Shown here piece by piece: positions 1 to 8,939 of a stretch of 64,000 bases of DNA. The translations under genes were made by a program, and so were the position numbers. Source of the DNA: Pseudactinotalea sp. HY158 (GTDB lineage: Bacteria; Actinomycetota; Actinomycetes; Actinomycetales; Beutenbergiaceae); contig NZ_CP045920.1 in NCBI RefSeq assembly GCF_009660225.1, positions 124,001-188,000 on the forward strand. The letters are read 5' to 3'. Each line of letters begins with the position of its first letter. Within the stretch, counting starts at the first letter, position 1. The notes below the pieces were generated by a model. That model made no database searches. It saw only the letters and a program-made list of their open reading frames with translations, and was not told the DNA's origin.

Positions 1-1116
1 GGTGCGGTCGAGGTGTGGTGGGCCAAGCGGCGCTGGTTCTGCCGGGAAGAGCTGTGCGGGCGTGGCACGTTCGCCGAGTCCACCATCCAGGTCCCCAGGT
101 TCGCCCGGTCCACTACGCGGCTGAAGAATCAGGTCGTGGCCGCGGTGGTCGACTCCGGTCGAGCCGCCAGCGAGGTTGCCCGCGCTCACGGGGTCTCATG
201 GTGGCTGGTCCAATCGGCGCTGGCTGCCGCGGCGCTCGTCCTACCCGCCGCCGACGACTGGGTCGTGACGCGCTTGGGCATCGATGAGCACCGGTACCGG
301 TCCGTGCGGTTCTTCCGTGATGAGCACGGGGCCTGGCGCCGGTTCGAGCCGTGGATGACGACCCTGGTCGACCTGGCCACAGGACAGGTCCTGGGCATCG
401 TCGATGGCCGCGACAGCACGGGCGTGGGCGCGTGGCTCAGCGCCCGCCCACAGTCATGGCGGGACCGTATCGAGGTCGTCGCGATCGACCCCTCGGCCGC
501 GTTCCGTAAGGCCCTGCGCGAGCACCTGCCCCACGCCGCGGTCTCGGTCGACAAGTTCCACCTCGTCAAACTCGCAGGCGACATGCTCACCAAGGTCCGC
601 CAGCGCCTCGCCCGAGACCAGCACGGCCGCCGCGGGCGCAAGAGCGACGCGTCCTGGGCACACCGGATGCTGCTGCTGCGGGGCGCCGATACGCTGTCCC
701 CGCGTGGCTGGGCCAGGCTGGAGAAGGTCTTCACCGACGATGACCCCACGGATGAGCTCTCCGCCGCGTGGGGCGTCAAGGAGCAGCTCCGCCGCCTCCT
801 CGGCGCTGATACCCTCGCCCAGGCGTGGCAAGAGCGGATGAGACTGGGTCACTACGTCCAGACCGCGAACATGGCCGAGACCGACCGCCTCTACGAGACC
901 ATCGTGACCTGGTGGGAGGCCATCGAAGTCCTCATCGTCACCGGCGCCACGACCGCGAAGGTCGAAGCCGCGAACACCACGATCAAGAACATCAAACGCA
1001 CCGGCCGCGGATTCAGGAACTCCGCCAACTACAAGGCCCGTATACTCCTGGCCAGCGCCGCTCGAGCAGCAGCGCGAACACCAATCACAGCAGGCCTTTC
1101 ACCACGAACCGCGTAG
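1..1116 (+). CDS. ISL3-family transposase (5' end outside window)
   Basis: DDE transposase of the ISL3 family, which moves the insertion sequence by DNA cleavage and strand transfer. The frame is open to the first base of the window, so the N-terminal zinc-ribbon start is missing. The visible part carries an HTH-like segment (around VVAAVVDSGRAASEVARAHG), then the catalytic aspartates in LGIDEHRYRSVRF (visible residue ~95) and VVAIDPSAAF, and the glutamate in KVEAANTTIKNI. About 370 residues are visible, against about 400-430 usual for the family. The C-terminus looks intact. I could not define its right terminal repeat in the bases after the stop. A second, badly decayed ISL3 transposase lies at about 10877-11500 on the other strand. 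Confidence 0.85.
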   Translation, partial: GAVEVWWAKRRWFCREELCGRGTFAESTIQVPRFARSTTRLKNQVVAAVVDSGRAASEVARAHGVSWWLVQSALAAAALVLPAADDWVVTRLGIDEHRYRSVRFFRDEHGAWRRFEPWMTTLVDLATGQVLGIVDGRDSTGVGAWLSARPQSWRDRIEVVAIDPSAAFRKALREHLPHAAVSVDKFHLVKLAGDMLTKVRQRLARDQHGRRGRKSDASWAHRMLLLRGADTLSPRGWARLEKVFTDDDPTDELSAAWGVKEQLRRLLGADTLAQAWQERMRLGHYVQTANMAETDRLYETIVTWWEAIEVLIVTGATTAKVEAANTTIKNIKRTGRGFRNSANYKARILLASAARAAARTPITAGLSPRTA

Positions 1117-1202
1117 AGCCGAGAAAGTTGCGGAGTCGTTGGAGAAGGCCCGGCGCGCGCGTTGAGTGATGAATCCGGGCCAGGGACTGGCAGGCTGCCT
1201 TT

Positions 1203-1463
1203 CCGGGGTCCACGATCGAGGCCCCAAAATCAGGGGAATACCACTACGACGTCAAGGATCCGGATGACGCGCACGTCGTACACGCGGCCATCATCGGTAA
1301 GGCTGACGCAGTCGTCACCGATGACACTCGCTCGGGGATGGAGACGTCGGAGTCGTTGTGCGCCGCGTCCGTCGAGGTGGTCAGACCCTACAGATTTGCG
1401 GCAAGTACGGTCATTGCGCACCCCGAGGCCGGCCACCGCGCAATCGTGAGCCTGGCCAGGTGG
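1203..1463 (+). pseudogene. PIN-domain toxin remnant, interrupted by IS
   Basis: One frame reads DVKDPDDAHVVHAAIIGKAD followed by AVVTDD, the signature of the C-terminal half of a PIN_3-type (VapC-like) ribonuclease: the DPDDxHV motif, then the (V/I)VT(D/N) motif. It continues with HPEAGHRAIVSLA, also typical of the family. There is no start codon and the N-terminal half is absent, apparently lost at the ISL3 side. The right side is cut by the IS whose inverted repeat begins at base 1464. If the TGG at 1461-1463 and 3850-3852 is the target duplication, the frame resumes after the element with RQRSPTTP, similar to the family's usual tail. Family call is from motif recognition only. Confidence 0.6.
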
Positions 1464-1479
1464 CCAGGACTCCTGACAT
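1464..1479. repeat. Left terminal inverted repeat of the IS
   Basis: CCAGGACTCCTGACAT, exact reverse complement of 3834-3849. Confidence 0.85.
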
Positions 1480-1500
1480 GTCATGAAAGTTTGTGGGGGG

Positions 1501-3764
1501 TCAGGTCCGGTTCTTGATTTCGTAGCGCAGGGTCAGGTCGGTGCCTGGGTAGGTGGTGCGCGTGGCGGTGAGGTGCTCGCAGAGTTCGGCGATGGCGTCG
1601 GTCTCACGGCTGGTGGGGAGCGGGTCGAGCCGGATCGTCAACGTGCCGGCGGCCTCGTCGGGGATGATGTCGCCGGGCTGGGTCAGGGCCTGCCGGGCGA
1701 GGGTGTAGGCCTCCTGGTCGGCGCGGGCGTAGCCGGTGTTGATCCGGATATCGCGGGCGATCGCGGTGGTGGTGTTGAACGCGGCGATCCTGATGGCGTG
1801 GTGGATCAGCTTGGTCTCGGTGTCCAGGACCTGCTGGCCGGGCGCGAGGTCACCGAGGCGGACCCTGGCCGGGACGTGCTTGTGGTCGGCGCGGGCGGCG
1901 GCGAGGTCGTCCTCAGCGGCGTGCAGGTCCGCGGTCAGGGCGTTATGGAGGGTGTTTGTTACGACCACGCCGGCCTGGCCGGGCGTGGGAGTGCGGGCTG
2001 CCAGGAGGGCGGCGTCGGTGCGGGCGCGTTCGCGCTCGACCCTGGCCGTGGCGTTCTGCACGGCCAGGTGGGAATGGCGTTTGGCCGGGTTCGGTACTGA
2101 CCGGTCCGGGTCGTCCTGGCTCGCGGCATAGGAGTCGTGAGAGTCCAGGCCCAGGTGGCCGCGGGCGTAGCGGAAGTAGTTCTCCTGGCGCCAGCGCGAT
2201 CCCATCCGGTACATGATCTCGACCGCGGGCAGGTCGGTGCGGGTGGTCAGCACGTGCACCTGCTTGGTGAGGCCCTTCTTGGTGTCGAGGCGGGTGACCT
2301 GCCGCATCGGGTACGTCCCGCCGCCGTTCTTGATCGGCAGTTCGACGATCGTGTCGGCAAGGATCCAGTGGTGTTCCCGACCGGTCTCGTCGATCGAGAC
2401 GGTCTCGGCGAAGAGGTCGCCGGCGACGTTCTCGGTGTGGCCCTTGCGCCAGGTCAGCACGTCGAACCCGTGCTCGGCCATGTGGGCGAACAGGGCCGGG
2501 GACCAGCCGCCGCGGTCGAAGCCGACCAGGACCCGCCGGTCGTCCCCGACCGCCTTCCTCAGCTGCGGCAGCAGGGACCGCAGCTCCATCGCGAGCGAGG
2601 CGCCGGGTGCGGACATCACCACCAGCACCGGGTCGCCGGCGGCATCGCTGATCCAGGTCTCCACCGTCGCGGGGGCGGGGAACCGCAGCCGGGACAGGTG
2701 CGTCTTGGCGATCTTCTTCGTGCCCTGATACGCCCGGACGTGCCCGTCGACATACAGCACCAGACCGAGGTCTTCGTCCCTGCTGGCAGCGCCGGGCCGG
2801 CCGAGGTGGTGGGCGGCCATGCCCGCGAGCAGGTCACCGGCCCGGCCCCGGGCGGTGAGCTGGCCGATCTTGCGGCGGATGGTCTTGACCTCCGGGGCCC
2901 GGTCCATCCCCAGCACCCGGCCCAGGTCGACCGGCGCGAACCGGCCCGCGCCCTCCGCCCGCGGCTGACCGGCCAGGGCCCGCAAGACCCCCTCGAGGAG
3001 CATCGTCTCGAGCCCGTAGAACCCGGCCGGGAGCTTGCCGTAGACCTCCCTCGCGCAGGACAGCAGACCCGTGGCCGCCAGGGCCGGCAGGGCGAGTAGG
3101 AGCCCGGCCAGCGGGACCCGCGCGGCCGGGGCGAACACGGGTCGGCGGCCTCGATCACATGCGCCCGAGCCGCGGCACGCTCACCAACACGCGGCTCCGG
3201 CTCGGCCAGCACCACCGGCACGGCCTCGACCCGCGCCCCCGCCGCGCCCGGCCCCACCCCGGCCTCGCCACCGCCCGCCCCCTCGGCCAGAGCCCGGCGC
3301 ACCGAATCGGTCGAGACCCCGACCGCCGAGGCCACCGCCCGCAACGAGGCCCCACCCGCGCGGCGGGTCCCGATCTCGGCGACCACCGCCGGCGTCAGTT
3401 TCGACGGGCCTCTCGGCCCGCGCCGCTCCGGGACCAGCCCGGCCGTCCCCGCGCTCTGCGCGGCCCGCACCCACCGGCGCAACGTCTCTCGGCCGATGTC
3501 GAACCCGGTCGCCACCGCCGCCCCCGTCGCGGCCCCGATCCGCACCAGCGCCACCGCCGCGAGCCTGCGTCCGGCCTCGTCCTGGCCGTCCCACAGGTAC
3601 GCCAGCTCCCCGCGCACGTACACCCGACCAGCCCCGTCGGCGTCCTCGACGAGCGCGGCCACCTCACCGATCTGAACCGCGCCGAACGGTGCCAACGGTA
3701 GCGGTGCCTGGACAGTCATGACCGCCATCTCACCACCCCGACCAACCGATACAAACTCACCCAA
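1501..3764 (-). pseudogene. IS transposase with N-terminal HTH, frame broken near 3138
   Basis: Two frames together make one protein of about 750 residues. The upstream frame (from ATG 3764) gives an HTH region (GFDIGRETLRRWVRAA; VAEIGTRRAGGASLRAVASA) and runs to VIEAADP. The downstream frame (3138-1501) begins FAPAARVPLAGLL and carries an IS4-like catalytic core: D in LVLYVDGHVRAY, D in VLVGFDRGGW, E in GSRWRQENYFRYARGHLGL. Joining them needs a -1 step at GACCCGTGTTC. I see no classical slippery heptamer there. It may be an inactivated transposase, a programmed frameshift as in many IS elements, or a missing base in the assembly. The bulk of both halves is free of stops, so inactivation would be recent. 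Confidence 0.7.
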
Positions 3765-3833
3765 TAATTATCTCACATGCTGACCGCGACGACCAGCACC
3801 TTTGCCAGTAAACACGCCGGTCAAGCAATAGCT

Positions 3834-3849
3834 ATGTCAGGAGTCCTGG
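3834..3849. repeat. Right terminal inverted repeat of the IS
   Basis: ATGTCAGGAGTCCTGG, exact reverse complement of 1464-1479. Confidence 0.85.
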
Positions 3850-4000
3850 TGGCGGCAGCGCTCACCGACCACCCCCTTCCCGAGTGGAGGGGGCGGCGGT
3901 TCTCGTTGTGGGGGATTGGGGACGGCGCAACTCGCCCAGCGTTTGGGCGTTACCCGATCACCGCGGGCGGGAGCCGTCGACGGCTGGAGTCGCGGGTGGG

Positions 4001-4417
4001 TCAGCCCAGGACCGCCTTCTGGATCCGCCGGGCGACATCGTCGGTTCCCTCGTGCTCCCAGAACCGCAGGACCCTCCAGCCGGCGGCGACGAGCTGCGAG
4101 GTCGTCTCGCGATCCCGTGCCATGTTGTCGCGCACCTTGGTCGCCCAGTAGTCGGCGTTCGTCTTCGCGACCGTGTGATGCTCGGGGCAGCCGTGCCAGA
4201 AGCAGCCGTCGATGAAGACCGCGACCTTCTGCTTGGTGAACACGAGATCGGCAGTGCGCCGCAGCGCCGGCTCGGGTCGGATATTCACCCGGTAGCGCAG
4301 TCCGAGCGCGTGGACCGCCCGGCGCACGGCCAGCTCGGGACGGGTGTCCCGTCCCTTGTTTCCTCGCATCGAGGTGCGCACGCCGGGTGACGACGCCCAC
4401 GAGGTGTCCCACTCCAC
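4001..4417 (-). CDS. vsr: Very short patch repair endonuclease (Vsr)
   Basis: Vsr nicks DNA 5' of the T in T:G mismatches that arise when 5-methylcytosine deaminates, which starts short-patch repair. Family landmarks are present: MRGNKGRDTRPELAVRRA near the N-terminus, LGLRYRVN, ADLVFTKQKVAVFIDGCFWH with the catalytic Asp and the metal/structural FWHGCPEH segment, and KTNADYWATKV. I chose the GTG at 4417 (VEWDTSWASS...) because homologues start with this segment; an AGGG lies about 9 nt upstream. An ATG at 4483 would add an unconvincing 22-residue leader that nearly touches the divergent methyltransferase start. Length 138 residues, close to the E. coli protein (156). The neighbouring C5 methyltransferase makes the lesion this enzyme repairs. 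Confidence 0.92.
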   Translation of the reverse strand: MEWDTSWASSPGVRTSMRGNKGRDTRPELAVRRAVHALGLRYRVNIRPEPALRRTADLVFTKQKVAVFIDGCFWHGCPEHHTVAKTNADYWATKVRDNMARDRETTSQLVAAGWRVLRFWEHEGTDDVARRIQKAVLG

Positions 4418-4485
4418 AACGTCCGACCCTACGCCGTGCCGGCGCGGCTTCAACCCTTGTCGGTGGTGTCCCATACCATGCACGT

Positions 4486-5574
4486 ATGGTGGATTTGATA
4501 GACCTCTTCGCTGGATGTGGCGGCATGACGACGGGCTTCGTCGCCGAGGGGTGCACGCCGGTACTCTCGGTCGAGTTCAATCTGCCGGCGGCCGCCACCT
4601 ACGCCGCGAACTACGGTGAGGAGCACACGATCTACGGGGACATCCAGGATGTCGCCGCAGAGCAGATCCCGGACGCCGATCTCGTGATCGGCGGGCCACC
4701 CTGTCAGGGATTCTCCAACCTCGGATCCAAGGACATCAACGACCCGCGAAACAAGCTGTGGCGTGAGTACCTGCGTGTCGTCGGCGTCGCCAACCCGAAG
4801 GTCTTCGTGATCGAGAACGTGGACCGCTTCATGAAGTCCTCCGAGTTCCAACTCCTGCTCAGCGAGGTGGAGAGCGGCGCGCTACAGGACTACGAGTTGC
4901 GATACGGTCACCTGAACGCGGCCGACTTCGGGGTCGCTCAGCGGCGCATCCGCACCATTGTGATCGGTTCACGAGTCGGTCCCATCGAGCTGCCGTCTCC
5001 GACCCACGCGCGGACCCGCGAGGCGGGGTCGGCTCTCGAACCGTGGCAGGGCACGGCTACGCGCATCCAGGGACTCCCGGCGCGCCCGGCGACGACGAAG
5101 CTGCCGGACAGTCTCAGCGACTTCTTCGGAGTCCGCGTTCCCGGCATCTTCAAGGGCCTCGACCTCCATGTCGGAAGGAATCCGACCCAGCTGTCGCTCG
5201 ACCGTTACGATCACGTGCCCCCGGGCGGAGGGCGCTTCAACATCCCTACCGAACTGCTCCCGCGGTGCTGGCGCGAGAAGCCGACCGGAACGACCGACGT
5301 GATGGGGCGGATGCGGTGGGACTTCCCATCGCACACGATCCGTACCGAGTTCTACAAGCCGGAGAAGGGTGCGTACCTGCACCCCCAGTGGGATGTGGAA
5401 GGGCGGAACCGGGTCAACCGCCCGATCACCCACCTGGAGGCCGCCCGACTGCAGGGCTTCCCCGAGGACTACCTCTGGTGCGGCAGCAAGATCGAGATCG
5501 CCCGACAGATCGGTAACGCCGTCCCGGTCGGCCTCGCGCAGGCCATCGCGAGGCACGTCAAAAAGCACCTTTAG
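4486..5574 (+). CDS. DNA (cytosine-5) methyltransferase
   Basis: Methylates C5 of cytosine using S-adenosylmethionine; here probably the protective half of a restriction-modification system. Conserved C5-MTase motifs appear in order: motif I DLFAGCGGMTTGF at the N-terminus, motif IV GGPPCQGFSNLG with the catalytic Pro-Cys, motif VI FVIENV, motif VIII AQRRIRTIVIGSR, and motif X RQIGNAVPVGLA at the C-terminus. The stretch between VIII and X is the target recognition domain. ATG 4486 puts motif I right at the N-terminus; a longer frame from 4387 would add unrelated residues antisense to vsr. 362 residues. vsr is divergent and a NaeI-like endonuclease follows 57 bp downstream, so the expected target is GCCGGC or a related site. 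That is an inference from the neighbour. Confidence 0.93.
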   Translation: MVDLIDLFAGCGGMTTGFVAEGCTPVLSVEFNLPAAATYAANYGEEHTIYGDIQDVAAEQIPDADLVIGGPPCQGFSNLGSKDINDPRNKLWREYLRVVGVANPKVFVIENVDRFMKSSEFQLLLSEVESGALQDYELRYGHLNAADFGVAQRRIRTIVIGSRVGPIELPSPTHARTREAGSALEPWQGTATRIQGLPARPATTKLPDSLSDFFGVRVPGIFKGLDLHVGRNPTQLSLDRYDHVPPGGGRFNIPTELLPRCWREKPTGTTDVMGRMRWDFPSHTIRTEFYKPEKGAYLHPQWDVEGRNRVNRPITHLEAARLQGFPEDYLWCGSKIEIARQIGNAVPVGLAQAIARHVKKHL

Positions 5575-5631
5575 AGCGCGGCCGACGGCAAATCGAGGGC
5601 CGGAAAGCGGTCGGACTGCCAGACTACGGCT

Positions 5632-6777
5632 GTGGCTCCAGACGCAGGCTTCTACTTCGACGACCTCGACGAGGACACCCCCTCGATTCAGGACTCTCGT
5701 GCACGGGCGATCCGGCGGCGCCGAAATGTGTTTCGCTCGCACCCCGCTCCGACCAAGCCCATGGGGCGCGTTCCGTCGGCGTGGTGTATCGGCAGCGGGA
5801 TGCAGCAACTTCTGGAGCCGGAGCTGGCGCCGTTCGCCAACTGGTTGGAGTTCGGTGAGGACAACCGCGACCGGTTTCGATGGGCGTTGCGGGACTCGCT
5901 CGATGAACTGCTCGATGGACAGCGGACGGGCCGTTGGGCCTATCAGCATCTCTCGAAGACGGAGAAGACCTACCTCGGTACCGCCGTCGAGGTGAATCTC
6001 ACCAAGGAGTTCGAGATCGCCAACGGGATGGATCTCGACTGGTCCGTTGACGGCCGAGACATCGACTGCAAGTTCTCGAAGGACATGGGCGGCTGGGAGA
6101 TACCGATGGAGATGTATCTCTGCTCGGACCATGGGGACCGGCAGGGACAGGCCGATCAACCGGCACTTCTCACCTGGATGAACGACGATTCGAGCGAGTG
6201 GGCCGCCGGCCTCATCACGATCACGGACGAGCGGCTGCGCCGGCGCGCGAAACTCGTCGACGGCAGACGGGTCCGCGCCTACAACCGTGACAACAAGCGG
6301 CAGCTGTCGGATACGGTCGCAGGCGAGGTCTACTGGCTCTGGGGCGGGAGGCAGACCGACCTGCCGAGAAATCACCTGTTGCACCTCGCGCCGGACGCAC
6401 GATCCCGGGTCTTCTCCTTCGCGAAGTCCGGACAGAAACGGGTCGACCAGCTGTTTCGTGAAGTGCAGGGACAGCTGGTCGGTCGCCGGACTATCCTCAC
6501 GGTCGCCCAACAGGACGACGCACCGAAGCGCGTGCGCGATGCACGCATCAAGCTTCGGCCTGAGGGCATCCTGATACTCGGGCACCAGGAGTCGCATCCA
6601 CACGCGGCACGGGGGTTGGGGCTCCCGGTGCCGGTCAAGGGTGAATGGGTAGCCGTGCGGGTCGTGCCGGTCAGCGAGGCAGACACGCGGTCGTTCATCG
6701 AGTTGGACGGCGAGCGATGGGCGCGCGCCCAGCCCGGCGAGCCGGTCGTGGCCGCCCCCGCCCTTCCGAAACGGTGA
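5632..6777 (+). CDS. NaeI-family type II restriction endonuclease
   Basis: Cuts DNA lacking the cognate methylation. Residues E120, D136, D145 and K147 (within TAVEVNLTKEF, MDLDWSV and DIDCKFSK) have exactly the spacing of the published NaeI active site (E70, D86, D95, K97; a constant offset of 50). L93 then falls where NaeI has Leu43, the residue whose change to Lys gives topoisomerase activity. NaeI is a type IIE enzyme of about 317 residues recognising GCCGGC with an endonuclease and a topoisomerase-like domain; this protein has 381. The GTG start at 5632 is the first in frame; the exact start is uncertain. It follows the methyltransferase and shares its strand, so co-transcription is likely. 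Specificity for GCCGGC is inferred, not visible. Confidence 0.85.
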   Translation: MAPDAGFYFDDLDEDTPSIQDSRARAIRRRRNVFRSHPAPTKPMGRVPSAWCIGSGMQQLLEPELAPFANWLEFGEDNRDRFRWALRDSLDELLDGQRTGRWAYQHLSKTEKTYLGTAVEVNLTKEFEIANGMDLDWSVDGRDIDCKFSKDMGGWEIPMEMYLCSDHGDRQGQADQPALLTWMNDDSSEWAAGLITITDERLRRRAKLVDGRRVRAYNRDNKRQLSDTVAGEVYWLWGGRQTDLPRNHLLHLAPDARSRVFSFAKSGQKRVDQLFREVQGQLVGRRTILTVAQQDDAPKRVRDARIKLRPEGILILGHQESHPHAARGLGLPVPVKGEWVAVRVVPVSEADTRSFIELDGERWARAQPGEPVVAAPALPKR

Positions 6778-6960
6778 ATCGGCGTGGGTTTGACGGCGCC
6801 GCTGTTCAAGTCTGGAAGGACCAGCTGGAAGTGGAAGCTCTCCCGGACGACCAGGAGCGACAGGAACTGTTCCGACACCGACCGCCGTTGAGCCGTCCGC
6901 GCACGATCGGAGGGCTTCTTCCTGCCAGGCCGCCGCTTCAAGGCGGCTAGCATCGCCCCT

Positions 6961-7614
6961 ATGGCAACGCCCTGGGTCGATCTCGACGCCGCGCTCGCGG
7001 CCGGCGAGGCGACCGTGGCGCGGCGGTGCGTGCAGGCGCTCGACCACGAGACGCCGGCCGCGGATCGTGACGAGGATCTGCTCACCGCCCTGGCTCGCCG
7101 CGCCGCCGCGGGGTCGAGGCTCGCCACGGAACTGCTGCTCGAGCGGATCGAAGCGGCGGGCCTCCTGCACAGGTTCGCCCGCGGCGCACTCCTCGACCAG
7201 GCGGCCGTCGACGACGTTGCCCAGGAGGCGCTCATCTCCATCGCCTCGGCGATCGGCACCTTCGAGGCCCGGTCGAAGTTCACCACCTGGGCGCACCGGA
7301 TCGTGCGCCACCGCGTGACCGACCACCTGCGCCGGCAGCGCGCCACCGCGCCCCTACCCGAGAGCGACCTGAGTGAGGGCGCCCGGATGAGCTCCATGAT
7401 CGCCACCCGCGCCACCGTGCGCGCCGCGCTCGAGAGCCTGCCCGACCTGTACCGGGTGCCCGTGGTGCTGCGCGATCTCGAGGGCCTTGACTATGCGAGC
7501 ATCGCGGGCCGCCTCGACGTACCGGTCGGCACGGCGAAGTCCCAGGTGGCCCGCGGCCGGGCGATGGTCGCCGGCGCCCTCCAGGCTGTGGCACCGGGCG
7601 GGGCCCGTGGCTGA
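6961..7614 (+). CDS. ECF-type RNA polymerase sigma factor
   Basis: A sigma-70 family extracytoplasmic-function factor directing RNA polymerase to a small regulon. Region 2 is visible as DDVAQEALISIASAIGTFEARSKFTTWAHRIVRHRVTDHLRR. Region 4 is an HTH: SLPDLYRVPVVLRDLEGLDY then ASIAGRLDVPVGTAKSQVARGR. There is an N-terminal extension of about 60 residues before region 2. ATG start with 217 residues. The stop overlaps the start of a Ser/Thr kinase by 8 bp, and no anti-sigma gene is adjacent, so activity may be controlled by the kinase; that link is inference. A GC-rich stem (GCCGCC...GGCGGC) lies just before the start. Confidence 0.9.
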   Translation: MATPWVDLDAALAAGEATVARRCVQALDHETPAADRDEDLLTALARRAAAGSRLATELLLERIEAAGLLHRFARGALLDQAAVDDVAQEALISIASAIGTFEARSKFTTWAHRIVRHRVTDHLRRQRATAPLPESDLSEGARMSSMIATRATVRAALESLPDLYRVPVVLRDLEGLDYASIAGRLDVPVGTAKSQVARGRAMVAGALQAVAPGGARG

Positions 7615-8842
7615 GGTCGGCCGCTACCGGCTCGGCGAGGTCATCGGAGTCGGCTCGTTCGCCACCGTCTACCGCGCGAGTGACGACTGGCTCGACTCGA
7701 CCGTCGTGGTCAAGATCCTCGCCGAGAACCACAGCCTCAACCCCGAGATCCGTGAACGCTTCATCGGCGAGGGCCGCAGCCTGCGCAAGATCTCCAGCCC
7801 GCACGTGATCGCCGTGCACGACATCGGCGAGACCGAGCGCCAACAGCCCTACCTCGTGCTCGAGTACGCCGATCGCGGCACGCTCGCCGATCGAGTGCGC
7901 CGTCTCCGAGCACGCTCATGGACGACGTCCCCCGCCGACGCCCTCGCCCTCGCCCACGGGTTGGCGGCTGCCGTCGAGGCCGTCCATGCCGCCGGGCTCG
8001 TTCATCGGGACCTGAGCCCCGGCAACGTGCTGTTCGCCACCGACCCGGCCGGCCCCGGGCGCCCCGCGGCAGCTGAACCCGGGAATGGATCGGTGCCGAC
8101 TGGTGAGGCCTCGCTCGTGGCTCCCGGTGAGCGAATCGTGTTGGCCGACCTCGGCCTGTGCAAGGATCTTGCCGTCAATTCGGGCCTGACGGTCGCGGGC
8201 GGCACGCAGGGCTTCCGGCCGCCCGAGCAGCATGGCGGCCCCGCGCTCGTGGACCACCGCGCGGATTTGTGGGCGATGTCGCGGCTGCTCGTCTGGGCCA
8301 CCGAGGGCGCCGACCTTCCCTCGACTCTGAGCGTCGCGCTGCGCCGCAGCCTCGCCGCGGATCCCGCCGCACGGCACCCGGACACCGCGAGCTGGTTGGC
8401 CGACGTCAGGTCCGCGCTGGTCCCGACGCGGCTCGGGCCCGGCGTACCAAGTGTTGGCGAACCCCGCGTGCCGCGGCGGCCCCGGGGCCGCCGCGGGCAC
8501 CGCGTTGCCGGCGTCGTCGCGGCGGGCGCACTCGTGATCGGCGGCACCATCGGCGCGGGCCTCACGCACTGGTTCGGTGGCACGCCGGATCACACCGGGG
8601 CCGCCCGGATCTCGATCACCGGACCCGGCAGTGTTCCGGTCGGGGAGGGGGCATCGTTCACCGCGGAGGTCCACGGCGCCGACACCTGGGTCTGGATCCT
8701 GCCCGACGGCCGTTACGTGCTCGACCAGACCGAGGTGTCCCTCACCGCGAACAGCGCGGGCACCGCAGACGTGACGATCCACGCACGCGACGCCGCCGGC
8801 GTCACGATCGAGGCGACGCGACGCCTCGTGGTCACCGAGTGA
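7607..8842 (+). CDS. Transmembrane Ser/Thr protein kinase with extracellular Ig-like domain
   Basis: A Hanks-type (PknB-like) kinase. The Gly-rich loop is IGVGSFATVYRA, the ATP-binding lysine K36 lies in VVVKIL, the catalytic loop is VHRDLSPGN (D135), and DLG (D181) replaces the usual DFG. One membrane segment (about residues 304-326, VAGVVAAGALVIGGTIGAGL) is followed by an outside domain of about 80 residues, with a PKD/Ig-like pattern (GSVPVGEGASFTAEV...TWVWILPDGRYVLDQ). The GTG at 7607 overlaps the sigma stop and starts just before the kinase fold, so I prefer it to an upstream start at 7487. Translational coupling to the sigma factor suggests a sensor-kinase/sigma pair. Confidence 0.88.
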   Translation: MAEVGRYRLGEVIGVGSFATVYRASDDWLDSTVVVKILAENHSLNPEIRERFIGEGRSLRKISSPHVIAVHDIGETERQQPYLVLEYADRGTLADRVRRLRARSWTTSPADALALAHGLAAAVEAVHAAGLVHRDLSPGNVLFATDPAGPGRPAAAEPGNGSVPTGEASLVAPGERIVLADLGLCKDLAVNSGLTVAGGTQGFRPPEQHGGPALVDHRADLWAMSRLLVWATEGADLPSTLSVALRRSLAADPAARHPDTASWLADVRSALVPTRLGPGVPSVGEPRVPRRPRGRRGHRVAGVVAAGALVIGGTIGAGLTHWFGGTPDHTGAARISITGPGSVPVGEGASFTAEVHGADTWVWILPDGRYVLDQTEVSLTANSAGTADVTIHARDAAGVTIEATRRLVVTE

Positions 8843-8939
8843 CCCGGCCGCCTGTGACATGACTTACAGCGTGCAACTATCCGGCGACCACGTCCGACTC
8901 ATGGATGTGTTGCCCCACCGATCTCAAGGAGAACCTCTG

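Larger units (their letters stand above)
1464..3849 (-). mobile_element. Insertion sequence, 2386 bp, perfect 16-bp terminal inverted repeats
   Basis: The bases CCAGGACTCCTGACAT at 1464-1479 recur as an exact reverse complement at 3834-3849 and enclose a single minus-strand transposase locus. TGG flanks both outer ends (1461-1463 and 3850-3852) and may be a 3-bp target duplication, though so short a match can be chance. The element sits inside a PIN-toxin remnant. I could not assign it to a named IS family. Confidence 0.8.

Noticed and set aside
3777-4151. Plus-strand frame starting at the IS right end
   Set aside because: It crosses the IS terminal repeat and then runs antisense to vsr; no motif or ribosome site supports it.
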